The translations under genes were made by a program, and so were the position numbers. The notes under the pieces are model-generated. The model ran no database searches. It was not told where the DNA came from and was given only the letters and a program-made list of their open reading frames with translations. 64,000 bases of DNA from DATBGZ01 sp963803115 (GTDB lineage: Bacteria; Actinomycetota; Actinomycetes; Mycobacteriales; Micromonosporaceae), in assembly GCA_963803115.1 (NCBI GenBank), contig CAWDLN010000006.1, positions 372,001-436,000 of the forward strand. The letters run 5' to 3'. This document shows, one piece after another, positions 51,406 through 59,425 of the stretch; within the stretch, counting starts at the first letter, position 1, and each line of letters opens with the position of its first letter.

Positions 51406-52074
51406 TTAGGTCGCCAAACCCACGTACTGGCCGATGGACTCCGGCTCGTCGAGCACGCGCAGCATGAGGTCGGCCACATCGCCGCGGGGGACGGAGAAGC
51501 CTCCCCGGATGTTGCGTCCGTATGCCCGCCGATACCGGCCGGTGGGTGGCTTGTCGGTCAGCAGCGGTGGCCGGACCACCGTCCACTCCAGACCGCTCGC
51601 GCGAAGGTCTTCCTCCATGATCGCGAGATCGAGGTAGTGCCGGCGCAGGATGCGACCGACCACGGGGGCAAGCACGTACCGCATGACCGGCCCATCCCCG
51701 GGATCGTGCTTGGGTGGGTTGGGCCGGCGCCCGGGCACCGCTACGGTGCTCGTCGGCGCGGCACTGACAGCGACGATCCGGCGTACGCCGGTCGCCTCCA
51801 TGGCAGCAATGATCGCGCGAGTACCGGGGGCGACGATTCCGATGTCGGCTAGGCCGCGGGGTCCGACCGCCGAGATCACCGCGTCACGGCCGGCAATGGC
51901 GGACTCGAGGGCGGCCGGATCCGGGGCGGCGAGATCGACCCGCACACCGTCCACACCGGACGGGAGCTTCGACGGTGTCCGCACGGCCGCGGTGACCTCG
52001 TGTCCGGCCGCCGCGGCCAGCTTGACAATGACGCGCCCGATTCGGCCGGTCGCAGCGACAATGGCTAGCTTCAT
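51406..52074 (-). CDS. NAD(P)-binding oxidoreductase (NmrA/SDR-a type)
   Basis: 222 residues. Rossmann opening KLAIVAATGRIGRVIVKLA (GxxGxxG-type), then AVISAVGPRG, and GVRRIVAVSAAP. The C-terminal region is WTVVRPPLLTDKPPTGRYR. Atypical short-chain dehydrogenase class, often quinone or flavin reductase-like; substrate unknown. It diverges from a MarR regulator across 56 bp containing repeats, so is probably controlled by it. Confidence 0.88.
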   Translation of the reverse strand: MKLAIVAATGRIGRVIVKLAAAAGHEVTAAVRTPSKLPSGVDGVRVDLAAPDPAALESAIAGRDAVISAVGPRGLADIGIVAPGTRAIIAAMEATGVRRIVAVSAAPTSTVAVPGRRPNPPKHDPGDGPVMRYVLAPVVGRILRRHYLDLAIMEEDLRASGLEWTVVRPPLLTDKPPTGRYRRAYGRNIRGGFSVPRGDVADLMLRVLDEPESIGQYVGLAT

Positions 52075-52122
52075 GACGTCCTCCCGCTAGGCTGTTCTCT
52101 GGGTGTCGTATAACATGGAAAG

Positions 52123-52146
52123 CATATCATATGAATCCCATATCAT
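52123..52146. promoter_or_regulatory. MarR operator candidate
   Basis: CATATCATATG (52123-52133) is a palindrome about its centre and overlaps the marR start codon. CATATCAT repeats at 52139-52146, 16 bp on, inside the coding region. The stretch is strikingly AT-rich. Binding here would control both the MarR gene and the divergent oxidoreductase. Confidence 0.5.
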
Positions 52147-52610
52147 CTCGTGAACGGCGGCGCCTTACGGCGGCCATCAAAGAGTCATTGCGCGAGCTGA
52201 CGAATCAGGTCTCGCTCCTGAACCACCAGGTCGGCGCCAGGCTCGAGCTGCGCGACGTGGATCTCGACTGCCTCGACCTCATCAGCCGAGAGGGTCCCCT
52301 CAATCCCAGCGTGCTGGCGCGACGCACTGGGCTGCATCCGGCCACAATGACCGGCATTCTGGACCGGCTCCAGCACGCGGGCTGGATCACCCGCCAGCGC
52401 GACCCTGACGCGACTGACCGCCGGGCGGTGACGATTACGGCGCTGCGCGACCGGGGTGCAGAGATCTTCAAGCTGTATGCGGGGATGAATTCCTCGCTGG
52501 ACGACATCTGTGGTGGCTACGCCGACCACGAGCTCGCGGTGCTGGCGGACTTCCTTCGTCGGACGACCGACGCCGGTCGGACCGCGACGGAGGGGCTGGC
52601 CGCGGACTAG
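52131..52610 (+). CDS. MarR-family regulator
   Basis: 159 residues. Winged-helix core: LDLISREGPLNPSVLARRTG, HPATMTGILDRLQHAGWITR, then RQRDPDATDRRAVTIT with the wing Asp-Arg. Flanking helices would form the dimer. ATG 52131 with GGAAAG 8 nt upstream. Divergent from the NAD(P)-binding oxidoreductase, its likely target. Ligand unknown, often phenolic compounds for this family. Confidence 0.88.
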   Translation: MNPISSRERRRLTAAIKESLRELTNQVSLLNHQVGARLELRDVDLDCLDLISREGPLNPSVLARRTGLHPATMTGILDRLQHAGWITRQRDPDATDRRAVTITALRDRGAEIFKLYAGMNSSLDDICGGYADHELAVLADFLRRTTDAGRTATEGLAAD

Positions 52611-52675
52611 GCCGTGGCGCGTCGAAGCGGCACCGTGGGCCAGGTCGCGTTGCCGAGTTAGGGGCGACCGCTGAG

Positions 52676-53919
52676 TCAAGACCAGCGGGCGATGACGGTT
52701 TCGCCGCCGGTGACTCGGTCGCCGGGTGCCACTTGGGCCGTCGCCCGATCCACCGGCAGGTAGACGTCAGTGCGAGATCCGAAGCGGATCAGCCCGAACC
52801 GTTCGCCCTTGGCCAGCAACGACCCCACGGGCGCGCGGTGCACGATGCGCCGCGCGATCAGGCCGGTCCGCTGCGCCACGGCCACGGTGCCGTGGGTGGT
52901 ATCGAGCACCGTATACGCGGCCACGTTGTGCTCCGCCTCCGGCTTCATCGCCGCCGCGAACCCTCCGTCGACGACGAAGTGGTCCACGACCCGACCGGCC
53001 ACGGGGAACGGTTCACGTGCACATCGAGCACGGACAGGAAGACCGCAATCCGCAGGAACTCCTCGCCGCCGAGCCGGTCGTCGCGGGTGTGCTCGACCGA
53101 GAGCACCTTGCCGTCGCTGGCGGCGACGATCGCGGCCGGGTCGGTGGGCACCTCCCGCGTCGGGTCGCGGAAGAACGCCGCGACGGGGCCCGCGGCCAAC
53201 GCCGGCAGCAGCCACAGTCGCGAGCGCGGGCGCAGCCGGCGCGCGACCACGGCGGCGCCCAGGCAGATCGCCGCGGCGACGACACCATTGGAGTCGATGT
53301 TCATGTCCGACGTGAGCCGGATGCTGCTGGTGCGGGCGAGCGGCGCGAGGCGTTCGGCCAACCCCGTTTCGGCCGGCGTATAGCGCAGCCGGTAGACCTT
53401 CAGCGGCGGCATGCTCCGGAGCACCAGGTCGGTACCCACGCCGAACAGCGTGCCTTGGCGGCCGAGTTCCTCGCCTGCCCCGCCGGCCAGGAACGGCGCC
53501 GCGGCGACGGACACGCTCACGACACCGCCCGGGTTGAGGTTCTTGACTAGGCTCTCGAGTTCGGCCCGTGTGTCGTCCGCGCTGCCCGTCATCGGTTCGG
53601 CCACCATCACGGCATCGGCCGGGTCCGCCTCGGCGAGGGTTTCCGCCACGCGCACCCGCTGCTCCACCCATGCGCCGGAAAGCCGGATCTGATGCCGGAC
53701 GTCTTCGGTCGCGGCACCCGCGACGACCGTGAGGCTGTCATCCGGCGCGAGCGCGTCGATCGCGGCAGTGAGTACCGGCGACTGGGGGCCGGCGCCCACG
53801 ACGAGGCCGTGCTTTGGTCCGGGGTGTCGCGTGAAGTCCGAGGTGATCGCGGCGGCCGCCGTCGGCGAGACCCGGGTCTCGAAAAGACGTTCTGCGACAG
53901 CCGACAAATTCTCGGACAT
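52676..53919 (-). pseudogene. psd: Methyltransferase-like domain fused to phosphatidylserine decarboxylase, one frameshift
   Basis: About 415 codons. Residues 1-200 resemble a small-subunit rRNA-type class I methyltransferase (HGLVVGAGPQSPVLTAAIDA; LVKNLNPGGVVSVSVA). The rest is an archaeal/actinobacterial-type Psd: AFFRDPTREVPTDP, SDGKVLSVE, VFLSVLDVHVNRSP, then AGRVVDHFVVDGGFAAA. The self-cleavage site is RFGSRTDVYLP, whose Ser becomes the pyruvoyl group. The frame breaks at a C run near 53004 (RSP must be followed by VAGR); one C is missing. Since PE synthesis is normally kept and pssA is intact, a base error or a fresh mutation are both possible. Confidence 0.85.
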
Positions 53920-54067
53920 GAGCGGCTCCTCCCTTGGCGGAGTTTGCGTTTGCTCGCGACTGCGGGGCTCGCTGGCGCTCGCTCCTCGCGCTCGCGTCTG
54001 CTTGCGTCAGCATAGGCGCAGCGGCGCCGGCCACGTCCGGGTGGGACATGGCCGGCGCCGGTCGGGA

Positions 54068-54391
54068 TCACTCGCGTTCTGGGGGCGGACCGAGGTCGGC
54101 GGTGGGATCGGACCGCTCAAAGCTCGGCTGGGCGGATTCGACGTCGGCGCTCGTGTCAGACCATGTGTGGTCGCCCTCGACGGGCAACGGTTCCTGTCGA
54201 TCCCGGCGCAAGCTCGCCGCGACGCCGAGCAGGCCAAGCAGGATCAGTACTCCCGCAGCGAACCAGCCCAGATGAGGCACCTGCCAGTCGAGCACCCAGT
54301 TGAGGTAGTACGAGGCTGCCCACCAGCCCGCGAGCGCCACGAACAACAGTCCAAACAGGAGAGACACCACGTCGGTGCGATGTGATTTCAT
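54068..54391 (-). CDS. Small two-helix membrane protein
   Basis: 107 residues. Two helices (VVSLLFGLLFVALAGWWAA and LGWFAAGVLILLGLLGVAAS), then an acidic cytoplasmic tail. It overlaps the stop of the upstream PspC gene by 4 nt (ATGA). Function unknown; probably works with the PspC proteins. Confidence 0.78.
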   Translation of the reverse strand: MKSHRTDVVSLLFGLLFVALAGWWAASYYLNWVLDWQVPHLGWFAAGVLILLGLLGVAASLRRDRQEPLPVEGDHTWSDTSADVESAQPSFERSDPTADLGPPPERE

Positions 54392-55848
54392 CGGTGGACC
54401 TCCAGGTCACCCGCGTGGACGATGGCCCTGATGTGAATACTTCCGCCGCCAGCGCCATCGTCGCCGAGATCGGTGACCGTGCGCGTCTCGGAGCCGACGC
54501 CGTCCCAGGTCTCGTTGAAGACCTTGGCGTTACCGAGGTCCACAGTGGCCTCGACGGTCGTGTCCACATCGGACGGCACGATGATTCGTAGACTTCCAAG
54601 GTCCACCTGGACGGTCACGTTGACCGTCTTGCTGGTATCGCTGAAGTCCACATCGGACAGATCAAGGGTGCCGTCGCCGGCGTTGTGCCGATAACTATCC
54701 CGGATCGCGCTGACGGTGGCCGGCGCCCAGGTCACATCGCCAACCCGGAACCACGGCCAGGACGAGTGCGTGTTGTTGGCCACGGTCCCACCGCCGAGCG
54801 CCAGCGCGAGCACCAGACCCAGCGGGATGAGCCAGTACGACCGGCCAATCCAGGCGCCCACAACGAGCCCCAGTCCAACCACGGTGAGCGCGGCGGCGAC
54901 GAATGCGACGGGCACGACGTGAGCGCCGGCAAGGTTGGCGATGGCGAGGCCACCGAGCACCAGCAGCATCACGGAGAAGGTCAGCAGACCCAGCCGTGAG
55001 CGCGGCTTGGGAGGCTTGGGCGCCGACGGGCCGAAGGTGGGCGGCGCCGCTGGCGGCGGGGGCGGTGGCGTGACGAACGGTCCGTACGGGGCGAACGGCG
55101 GCGGCGGTACGGGCGGAGTCCCCGCAGGTGTGGGTGCGACGCCCGGTGCCGCCGGATACGGCGATGCCGCCGGGTAGGTCGACGTCGCGGCGAACGCCGC
55201 CGGCTGTCCGGTGCCGGACCAGGCTGGCCGGGCCCGGCCGCGGTCTCGCAGCAGGAGTAGCAGGATCGCGCCGAGCAGCACCATCGCGATCAGTGGGGTG
55301 GCCCGGAACGGCTCGGAAACGTAGCCCGCGAGCGCGATCACCACAATGACCGTGCCGATGATGGTGCGGATGGTCGACGTGCGCGACTGCCCCCGTCCGG
55401 CCAAGGCCTCGATCGGAGACGCGGAGTCGCCGTCGGCGGGCAGCACGAGCCAGGCGATCAGGTAGATAAGGGCACCGATGCCGCCGAAGATCGTGAGCAC
55501 CGCGAGGACGACCCGCCACAGAACCGGGTCGGTGTTGGTGGCCCGGGCGAACGCGCCGCAGACGCCAGCGAAGACCCGTCCCTGGACGGGGCGGACGAGC
55601 CCGCTGCGCCACGCGAACGCGGTCAGCGGAGGCGGCTCCGGACCAGTGGCGGGCCCAGCCGTACCAGGCCCAGCCGTACCAGGCCCAGCCGTACCGGGCC
55701 CAGTTGTACTGGGCCTAGCCGTACCAGTCTCAGCCGTACCGGGATCGGACATGGCCGGTCCGGGGTCGCCTGGCCCGGCGGCGCCAGTGGCCCAGGCGGG
55801 CGTGTCCATAGGCCCCGTTGAGGGCTGCGGAGGACGGTCGTCGGTCAT
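54388..55848 (-). CDS. PspC-domain membrane protein with DUF4097-like C-terminal region
   Basis: 486 residues from ATG 55848; the open frame to 56061 is not supported. The N-terminal tail contains Gly-Pro-Gly-Thr-Ala repeats (DNA repeat 55653-55742). A PspC domain follows (VFAGVCGAFARATNTDPVLW, then IYLIAWLVLP), a Pro-rich linker, more helices, and a beta-rich C-terminal domain (LGSLRIIVPSDVDTTVEATV) like the adhesin-like DUF4097 repeats. Probably an envelope stress partner of the divergent PspC histidine kinase. Confidence 0.85.
   Translation of the reverse strand: MTDDRPPQPSTGPMDTPAWATGAAGPGDPGPAMSDPGTAETGTARPSTTGPGTAGPGTAGPGTAGPATGPEPPPLTAFAWRSGLVRPVQGRVFAGVCGAFARATNTDPVLWRVVLAVLTIFGGIGALIYLIAWLVLPADGDSASPIEALAGRGQSRTSTIRTIIGTVIVVIALAGYVSEPFRATPLIAMVLLGAILLLLLRDRGRARPAWSGTGQPAAFAATSTYPAASPYPAAPGVAPTPAGTPPVPPPPFAPYGPFVTPPPPPPAAPPTFGPSAPKPPKPRSRLGLLTFSVMLLVLGGLAIANLAGAHVVPVAFVAAALTVVGLGLVVGAWIGRSYWLIPLGLVLALALGGGTVANNTHSSWPWFRVGDVTWAPATVSAIRDSYRHNAGDGTLDLSDVDFSDTSKTVNVTVQVDLGSLRIIVPSDVDTTVEATVDLGNAKVFNETWDGVGSETRTVTDLGDDGAGGGSIHIRAIVHAGDLEVHR
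55653..55742 (-). repeat. 15-bp tandem repeat in the PspC gene
   Basis: Six consecutive 15-bp units of GCCCAGCCGTACCAG type, the last three diverged. They encode the GPGTA pentapeptide repeats near the N-terminus of the PspC protein. The unit keeps frame, so copy number can vary without breaking the gene. Confidence 0.85.
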
Positions 55849-56017
55849 GTTCTCGATGGTGGCCCGAGCCGCACCCGAGGTACCTCGGGTGCGGACCCTG
55901 AGCCGACCCTGGGATTGCCCGGCTGGGACATCCGGGGTGTTCCCCTGGTCGGGCCGGCCGCGCTCGTGTGACGATCGGCAGACCAGAACCTCTGACCCGA
56001 ATCGGACACCCTGCTTC

Positions 56018-57361
56018 ATGCGCAAGCGACGGCCGGCCCCGGTGGCCGCGGTCGGTGCCACTGCGGCACCGCAACCGTACCGGCGGCTCTACCGCAACCG
56101 CGACGACAAGATGATCGCCGGCGTCGCGGCTGGTCTGGCTGAACACCTTCGCGTTTCGACCGTCGTCGTGCGAGTTGTGTTTGTCGCGCTGCTCGTCGCC
56201 AACGGCCTCGGCGCCCTGCTCTATGTGGCGTTCTGGGCGGTACTTCCGGTCAAGCCGCGCCCGACCGAAGCCGAGGCGGCGGCACCGCGCCGCTCTGGAT
56301 CCTTGCAACGGCTGGCGCTGGGGGCGTTGGCGCTCGGCGTGATCATCCTGCAGGCGCAGCTGCATTTCTTCACGATCGACTCGGGGTTTGTGGCACTCGC
56401 GGCCGTGGTCGCCTTCGGCGCGGGAATCATCTGGCATCAGGCCGATCCCCAGCGGCGCCGACGCGCGCAGACGGAAGCGACGGAGGAGACCCCCGTTGCC
56501 GCGCCGGTCGTCACTGCACCGGTCGAGGAGGAGCCGGTCGCCGACCGCCGTTGGTTCTTCCTACGGGTGATCGGCGGTGGCGTCCTGGTCGTCATCGGCA
56601 TCGTCGGCATTCTGGGGTTCTTCGCGCCGGGTGAACAGAATCTGAGCGCGACGCTGCTCGGGATGCTCTACGCCCTGCTGGCGCTCGCCGGACTGGTGGT
56701 GGCGATGGCTCCGGTGCTGTGGCGGATCGTGGGCCAGCTTCGCGAGGAACGCGTGGCTCGCATCCGACAGCAGGAGCGGGCGGAGGTGGCCGCCGTGGTC
56801 CATGACCAGGTACTGCACACGCTCGCGTTGATCCAGCGCAATGCCGGCGACGCGACAAGCGTCCTGCGTCTGGCCCGTGGCCAGGAACGCACCCTTCGCG
56901 GATGGCTGTACAAGCCGTCCGGCTCACCGAGCGAGCGGTTCGCGGCCGCGTTGGAACAGGCCGCCGCCGAGGTCGAGGACACGTACGGCATCAGCGTGGA
57001 GACCGTCGTTGTCGGCGACGCCGACCACGACGATCGGGTGGCGGCTCTCGTCGCGGCGACCCGGGAAGCGCTGGTGAACGCGGCCCGCCACGCCAAGGTG
57101 GGCACGGTCTCGCTCTACGCTGAGGCCGAAGACGATCAGCTGACGGTATTCGTGCGCGACCGGGGCGCCGGTTTCGACCTGTCCGAAGTGGACGATGATC
57201 GGCACGGTGTGCGCGGGTCCATCATCGGGCGGATGCAGCGTCACGGTGGCGGCGCCGAAGTCCGGTCGAGTCCCGGCGAGGGCACCGAGGTCGAGCTGAC
57301 GATGCCACGGGTTCGACGTCCCGCGACCGGTTCGGTATCGGGGCCCGTTGGAAGGGATTGA
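56018..57361 (+). CDS. PspC-domain sensor histidine kinase
   Basis: 447 residues from ATG 56018. PspC domain (about 20-80: KMIAGVAAGLAEHLRVSTVV), three to four more helices to 240, then a HisKA_3-type kinase core. The phospho-acceptor His is in VVHDQVLHTLALIQRNA, the N box is TREALVNAARHA, and the G box DRGAGFDL. It phosphorylates the following LuxR-type regulator. Divergent from a second PspC protein, which suggests sensing of membrane stress. Confidence 0.92.
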   Translation: MRKRRPAPVAAVGATAAPQPYRRLYRNRDDKMIAGVAAGLAEHLRVSTVVVRVVFVALLVANGLGALLYVAFWAVLPVKPRPTEAEAAAPRRSGSLQRLALGALALGVIILQAQLHFFTIDSGFVALAAVVAFGAGIIWHQADPQRRRRAQTEATEETPVAAPVVTAPVEEEPVADRRWFFLRVIGGGVLVVIGIVGILGFFAPGEQNLSATLLGMLYALLALAGLVVAMAPVLWRIVGQLREERVARIRQQERAEVAAVVHDQVLHTLALIQRNAGDATSVLRLARGQERTLRGWLYKPSGSPSERFAAALEQAAAEVEDTYGISVETVVVGDADHDDRVAALVAATREALVNAARHAKVGTVSLYAEAEDDQLTVFVRDRGAGFDLSEVDDDRHGVRGSIIGRMQRHGGGAEVRSSPGEGTEVELTMPRVRRPATGSVSGPVGRD

Positions 57362-57362
57362 C

Positions 57363-58037
57363 ATGTCTGAGCCAGTGGCCGAGGCCATCGAGGTACCGCG
57401 GAGCCTGCGGGTGTTCCTGGTCGATGACCACGCCATGTTCCGCGCCGGAGTACGCGCGGAGCTAGGTGCGTTCGTCGACGTCGTTGGTGAGGCCGGTACG
57501 GTCGCCGACGCCGTGGCCTCGATCACCGCCCTGAGGCCCGATGTTGTGCTGTTGGACGTCCACATGCCCGACGGCGGCGGGCGCGCGGTGCTCGAGGCGC
57601 TGCGCCGAGCCCAGCCGAACGTCAAGTTCCTGGCGCTGTCGGTCTCCGACTCCGCCGAGGATGTGATCGGGCTGATCCGGGCCGGAGCCCGAGGCTATGT
57701 CACGAAGACCATCTCGCCCGAGCAGCTGGCCGAAGCGGTACGGCGGGTGGCCGACGGGGACGCCGTGTTCAGTCCACGACTGGCCGGGTTCGTGCTCGAC
57801 GCGTTCGCGGCCCGGCCGGACGTACCGGTGGCCGATCCCGAGCTCGACCAGCTCACCAACCGCGAGCGGGAGGTGTTGCGGCTGCTGGCGCGGGGGTATG
57901 CGTACAAGGAGATCGCGAAGGAGCTCTATATCTCCATCAAGACCGTGGAGACCCACGTCTCGAATGTGCTCCGGAAGCTGCAGATGTCCAACCGCTACGA
58001 ACTGTCCCGCTGGGCCGCCGACCGTCGGTTGGTCTAG
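57363..58037 (+). CDS. NarL/LuxR-family response regulator
   Basis: 224 residues from ATG 57363, GGAAGGG 6 nt upstream. Complete receiver: acidic pair VFLVDDHAMFRAG, phospho-Asp VVLLDVHMPDGG, Lys in GYVTKTIS. HTH: LTNREREVLRLLARGYAYKE, KTVETHVSNVLRKLQ. Cognate of the PspC kinase 1 nt upstream. Likely targets are the divergent PspC genes; inference. Confidence 0.93.
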   Translation: MSEPVAEAIEVPRSLRVFLVDDHAMFRAGVRAELGAFVDVVGEAGTVADAVASITALRPDVVLLDVHMPDGGGRAVLEALRRAQPNVKFLALSVSDSAEDVIGLIRAGARGYVTKTISPEQLAEAVRRVADGDAVFSPRLAGFVLDAFAARPDVPVADPELDQLTNREREVLRLLARGYAYKEIAKELYISIKTVETHVSNVLRKLQMSNRYELSRWAADRRLV

Positions 58038-58079
58038 AACCTTGCCGCCGCGGCCCGCGCGAGCGGAGCGAGCGCAAGA

Positions 58080-58814
58080 TCACTCCGTGCGGATGATGGT
58101 GAAGGCTTCGGCGAGGCGGCCGTCGGGCAGGCCAGCATCCCTTGCCACCATTGCCATTCGCTCGTGCAGGAACGCTTCGATGTCTACATGACTGGTCTGG
58201 GTCGCATGCCGGTGGAGTGCCCGCAGCTTGTCGGGGAACGTTGCCGTCACGTCGATCACGTGATCAGGACTGGGGCCGGACTGGTACCAGACCTCCCGCA
58301 CCACCCAGGGCTCATAACCTTCGGCGGCTAACTCGGGAAAGGCGAACGGGTTGCGGGCGTCGGGATAGACCGCGCACGTCGTCGCCTCGCCGACGGCCAG
58401 GTGGTCGGGGTGACTCGGCCCGGCGATGCGTTCCCACCGGCGTAGTGGCGAATTGGTCAGCACCCGATCTGGGCGGAACCGCCGGATCGTCCGGGAGATG
58501 TCGCGACGAAGCTCGATCGTGGGCGTCAGCCGCCCGTCGAAGTAGCCGTCGAGAAACGTCACGTCATGCACCCCGAGCTCGGCCGCGGCGGCCCTCTGTT
58601 CGGCTTCCCGCAGCCCGGGCATTTGGTCCCGTGGGGTGTCGTCGAAACCACCGGCGTCGCCACGTGTGACGATCACGTACGACACGTCCAGCCCGTCGAA
58701 GACCCACCGAGCCAGGGTGCCCCCGGCGCCGAACTCGGCGTCGTCGGGATGCGCGAAGACTCCGAGCACCCGCTTCACGTCCGTGAGCGGCGGGGCGGAC
58801 GGCGGAAAGCCCAC
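58080..58814 (-). CDS. PIG-L family N-acetylglucosaminyl deacetylase
   Basis: 244 residues. Zinc motif AHPDDAEFGAGGTLA (His-Pro-Asp-Asp) and the third ligand in GPSHPDHLAVG. These LmbE-like enzymes deacetylate GlcNAc-type groups, as in mycothiol or bacillithiol synthesis, or detoxify conjugates; this one is shorter than MshB-type proteins and its substrate is open. GTG start, 3 bp downstream of the chorismate mutase stop, so read from the attenuated transcript. Confidence 0.88.
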   Translation of the reverse strand: MGFPPSAPPLTDVKRVLGVFAHPDDAEFGAGGTLARWVFDGLDVSYVIVTRGDAGGFDDTPRDQMPGLREAEQRAAAAELGVHDVTFLDGYFDGRLTPTIELRRDISRTIRRFRPDRVLTNSPLRRWERIAGPSHPDHLAVGEATTCAVYPDARNPFAFPELAAEGYEPWVVREVWYQSGPSPDHVIDVTATFPDKLRALHRHATQTSHVDIEAFLHERMAMVARDAGLPDGRLAEAFTIIRTE

Positions 58815-58817
58815 GTG

Positions 58818-59189
58818 CTAGACCAGTTTTCCGCGACCGGCGCGAAGGATCAGCAGAGCCAGCTGCGTGCCGTCGGCACCGAGCGCGTCCCGGAACCGGG
58901 CGAGAATCTCTTGCTCGCGGGCGAGTACGAGCCGAGTTCCACCGGCGGCGACGCGGGTCACCCCGACCTCATGCGAGATCGCCGCCCGTTCCTGCCACAG
59001 TTCGATGATCTTTTGATCGATCTCATCCAGACGTCGTCGCAGGCCCGCGATGTGCTCGTCGGCGCTGGCGTTCTCGGCGGCGGTGGGGACGCCGGTGGTG
59101 GTTTGCTGGAGTCCTTCGTTGGTTTGGTGGAGTCCTTCGTTGGTTTGCTGGAGTCCTTCGTTGGTTTGCTGGAGGGTCGTGCCGTTCAT
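58818..59189 (-). CDS. Chorismate mutase (AroQ class)
   Basis: Converts chorismate to prephenate for Phe and Tyr. 123 residues from ATG 59189, AAGGAG 7 nt upstream. The N-terminus has three copies of a seven-residue unit (QTNEGLQ), absent from typical AroQ domains. Core: LRRRLDEIDQKIIELWQERA with the catalytic Arg and Lys region, then ISHEVGVTRVAAGG. It matches the actinobacterial mutase next to pcrA (Rv0948c-like), whose activity depends on a partner DAHP synthase in mycobacteria. Expression is predicted to be controlled by the upstream Phe/Tyr attenuator. Confidence 0.9.
   Translation of the reverse strand: MNGTTLQQTNEGLQQTNEGLHQTNEGLQQTTTGVPTAAENASADEHIAGLRRRLDEIDQKIIELWQERAAISHEVGVTRVAAGGTRLVLAREQEILARFRDALGADGTQLALLILRAGRGKLV
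59101..59175 (-). repeat. 21-bp tandem repeat in chorismate mutase gene
   Basis: Three and a half copies of a 21-bp unit (GTTTGCTGGAGTCCTTCGTTG on the plus strand; one base differs in copy 2). They encode the heptapeptide repeats at the N-terminus. The near identity at DNA level indicates recent expansion. Confidence 0.9.
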
Positions 59190-59248
59190 CGGGTGCTCCT
59201 TGGTTGGTCGGGTTCTGTTGGTTGATCCGGGTCGAACCACGGAGCACG

Positions 59249-59282
59249 AAAATGCCCCGGGCTCGGGGAGCCCGGGGCATTT
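59249..59282 (-). terminator. Attenuator terminator upstream of chorismate mutase
   Basis: Perfect 15-bp stem: minus-strand AAATGCCCCGGGCTC, loop CCC, GAGCCCGGGGCATTT, then one more T. It lies 60 nt before the mutase start and after the leader peptide stop. The 5' arm plus loop (CCGGGCTCCC) can pair with GGGAGTCCGG in the leader instead, which would prevent termination. Confidence 0.88.
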
Positions 59283-59297
59283 CGCAGGTCTTTGTGA

Positions 59298-59363
59298 TCA
59301 GGCGCGACCTACGGCTGCCGGACTCCCGGTGCCGTAGTAGAAAAATCGTGTCGCGTGCCGCAC
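59298..59363 (-). CDS. Phe/Tyr leader peptide of the chorismate mutase attenuator
   Basis: 21-residue peptide MRHATRFFYYGTGSPAAVGRA, GTG 59363 to TGA 59298. Codons 7-10 are TTT TTC TAC TAC, the two end products of the pathway. The Tyr codons lie in the first strand of hairpin 1:2 (CTACGGC at 59332-59338 with GCCGTAG at 59311-59317 on the plus-strand scale, approximate). A ribosome stalled for lack of Phe or Tyr tRNA would open this hairpin and allow the antiterminator. No Shine-Dalgarno sequence; the start fits a leaderless transcript. Confidence 0.75.
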   Translation of the reverse strand: MRHATRFFYYGTGSPAAVGRA

Positions 59364-59370
59364 GCCGTCG

Positions 59371-59398
59371 AGTATGCCATGACGCCGTGCCGGCGCAA
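59371..59398 (-). promoter_or_regulatory. Promoter of the leader peptide-chorismate mutase transcript
   Basis: On the minus strand, TTGCGC, a 16-bp spacer, then CATACT, ending 7 nt before the leader GTG. The -10 fits TANNNT only loosely (CATACT), but the spacing and position suit a transcript that begins at the leader start codon. Confidence 0.45.
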
Positions 59399-59425
59399 GC
59401 ACGAAGACCTTGGTTGGGAACATCG

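Noticed and set aside
55849..56061. N-terminal extension of the minus-strand PspC gene
   Set aside because: Runs across the divergent promoter region into the histidine kinase gene; ATG 55848 fits better.
59342..59377. Alternative leader peptide from ATG 59379 in another frame
   Set aside because: It contains only one Phe and one Tyr, not in series, and ends before the switch; the GTG frame has the FFYY run in the right place.
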